From Nostoc sp. TCL26-01 (GTDB lineage: Bacteria; Cyanobacteriota; Cyanobacteriia; Cyanobacteriales; Nostocaceae), in NCBI RefSeq assembly GCF_013393945.1, contig NZ_CP040297.1, forward strand, positions 1,628,804 to 1,692,803: a DNA stretch of 64,000 nt, in the 5' to 3' direction. The notes under the pieces were generated by a model that was not told the DNA's origin, made no database searches, and saw only the letters and a program-made list of their open reading frames with translations. How positions within the stretch are numbered: the first letter of the stretch is position 1; every line of letters starts with the position of its first letter. A program made the translations under genes and the position numbers. Below are positions 63,179-64,000 of the stretch, piece by piece.

Positions 63179-63523
63179 TTACCACCCTTGCTCTGATTTT
63201 TGAAAAACGTAAGCTGCTACTTCTAGAATCTCTTGTTCGGTGAGTTTGTCTTTAAAGGGCGGCATAGCATTTTTACCGTATTGTACTTGGTGGATAATTG
63301 CCGGAATTGCGTCTTCGGCATAATTTTCCAGGTACTTTGATAATGCTTCTTTATGTAAAGTTTTCTCGGAGATCAGGATGTTCCCGCCGCCTATGTGACA
63401 GGAGGCGCAGTTATTATTGAAAATTTTTGCGCCGATAGAAGCCTCGGCGGCTAGGGCTGGAGGGATAAATATAAGTTTAAGTATAGCGATCGCCAATACA
63501 AATACTAATAAAAAAATTCTCAA
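63179..63523 (-). CDS. petJ: Cytochrome c6
   Basis: A 114-residue lumenal electron carrier that moves electrons from b6f to photosystem I or cytochrome oxidase. A signal peptide (RIFLLVFVLAIAILKLIF, cleavage near ALAAEAS) precedes the haem-binding CASCH and the axial Met in NAMPPFKDKL; Trp is at the C-terminus. I start at the TTG at 63523, which has GAGG eight bases upstream, instead of the ATG at 63553, which lacks a Shine-Dalgarno and would add a polar segment before the signal. Plastocyanin (petE) lies upstream in the same orientation. Confidence 0.9.
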   Translation of the reverse strand: MRIFLLVFVLAIAILKLIFIPPALAAEASIGAKIFNNNCASCHIGGGNILISEKTLHKEALSKYLENYAEDAIPAIIHQVQYGKNAMPPFKDKLTEQEILEVAAYVFQKSEQGW

Positions 63524-63708
63524 GATATTTTCCTCACAATCAGGCTCTAGCATCTAAAAAAACTCCTACAAGTAAATATTTTAGGACTGGCAGCAGCCAC
63601 AAGATAATATTTACATTCGCAGGAGCTAATCGCTATGTGTACTCTGTATCACAAAGTACTAGTTATTTTGAGACTTAGTAACTGAGGAAAATTTTGGCAA
63701 AATTTACG

Positions 63709-63776
63709 GTGACAAGCTTGTTCCTAACTTGGCCACAGTACCTTGGTCAATTGAGATAGTCAGGAAACTTGTCACC
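63709..63776. promoter_or_regulatory. Large interrupted inverted repeat between petE and petJ
   Basis: Perfect 9-bp arms ggtgacaag (63709-63717) and cttgtcacc (63768-63776), with a second pair ttcct/aggaa inside. It lies after the petE stop and about 190 bases before the petJ start. It could be a petE 3' hairpin, or an operator for the copper-responsive switch. No T-run follows on either strand. Confidence 0.45.
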
Positions 63777-63845
63777 ACAATTACATTATGACGGCTCTTA
63801 GCTGATTTGCAGCTAAGTCATCTAGCTGCAACCGGGATGTTTTTT

Positions 63846-64000
63846 CTAGCTTTCAACCGTGAGCTTACCAATCATCCCAGCGCCACGGTGAGGTTCGCAG
63901 TAGAAGGTGTAGTCACCTGCGGGTGCATCTGCGGGAATGGTGGTTTTTTCGCTTTGTCCAGGACTCATCAACAACTGTTTGTGAGATAAAGATTTAGCTA
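63846..64000 (-). CDS. petE: Plastocyanin, C-terminal part (5' end beyond window)
   Basis: The last 50 residues of plastocyanin up to the TAG at 63846-63848. The copper ligands Cys, His and Met are visible in [20 protein letters not shown], and [14 protein letters not shown] precedes them. It is the lumenal copper protein that cytochrome c6 replaces when copper is scarce. It runs in the same direction as petJ, 320 bases upstream. Confidence 0.96.
   Translation of the reverse strand, partial: AKSLSHKQLLMSPGQSEKTTIPADAPAGDYTFYCEPHRGAGMIGKLTVES

Overview
This window comes from a cyanobacterium, most likely a filamentous, heterocyst-forming member of the Nostocales (Anabaena/Nostoc type). The evidence is a free-standing psbD, plastocyanin (petE) and cytochrome c6 (petJ) genes, a one-helix Hlip gene, an RpaB response regulator, a CCB2/CCB4 cofactor-assembly protein, a XisH/XisI pair, SLH-domain porins, dense GCGATCGC (HIP1) octamers and many tandem heptamer (STRR-type) repeats between genes. 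No tools were used. Product calls rest on motif recognition and remembered family features.

Layout. 1-9.5 kb: 3' part of an SLH porin, a TPR periplasmic protein, an ECF-type ATPase, rsmG, an FtsL-like bitopic protein directly before ftsI, a Uma2 nuclease and a WD40 protein. 9.5-22 kb: small membrane protein, Hlip, ald, Deg-type protease, a His-rich CsoR/InrS-type metal sensor, a DHFR-like reductase next to a decayed IS630 element, a DUF4385 protein with a FUSC transporter, cutA, a saccharopine-dehydrogenase-like enzyme and an ETHE1-like enzyme. 22-31.9 kb: NAD-binding protein, MFS transporter, MoeB-rhodanese, a tandem duplication of Rpn/DUF4351 nucleases, DUF456 protein, xisH-xisI, CCB2/CCB4 protein, rpaB and radA. 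32-39.3 kb: PEP-CTERM protein, group 2 sigma factor, DnaJ protein, cysK with a CymR-like Rrf2 regulator, and a second complete SLH porin. 39.5-43.7 kb: phhB, a structured RNA carrying a 23-codon ORF with a near-perfect Shine-Dalgarno, psbD, a second ECF-type ATPase and a NYN endonuclease. 43.8-57 kb: tRNA-Asn, an HDAC-family hydrolase, a ClC-type channel, gyrA-lnt, HNH and RHH proteins, a GAF sensor kinase that appears to lack its phospho-acceptor histidine, an SRPBCC protein and tRNA-Glu. 57.6-64 kb: CPA1 antiporter, a short cytochrome b6-like protein with an altered haem ligand set, a lipase-like hydrolase, a TonB-like protein, petJ and the 3' end of petE.

Most genes are single or in pairs. 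Clear functional linkages are FtsL-like/ftsI (division), cysK/Rrf2 (cysteine), xisH/xisI, gyrA/lnt (overlapping), kinase/SRPBCC (overlapping) and petE/petJ (alternative electron carriers). The most interesting unexplained items are the structured RNA/mini-ORF after psbD, the kinase H-box overwritten by a HIP1 site, the cytochrome b6-like protein with Gln at a haem-ligand position, and a candidate small RNA at about 21.97 kb.
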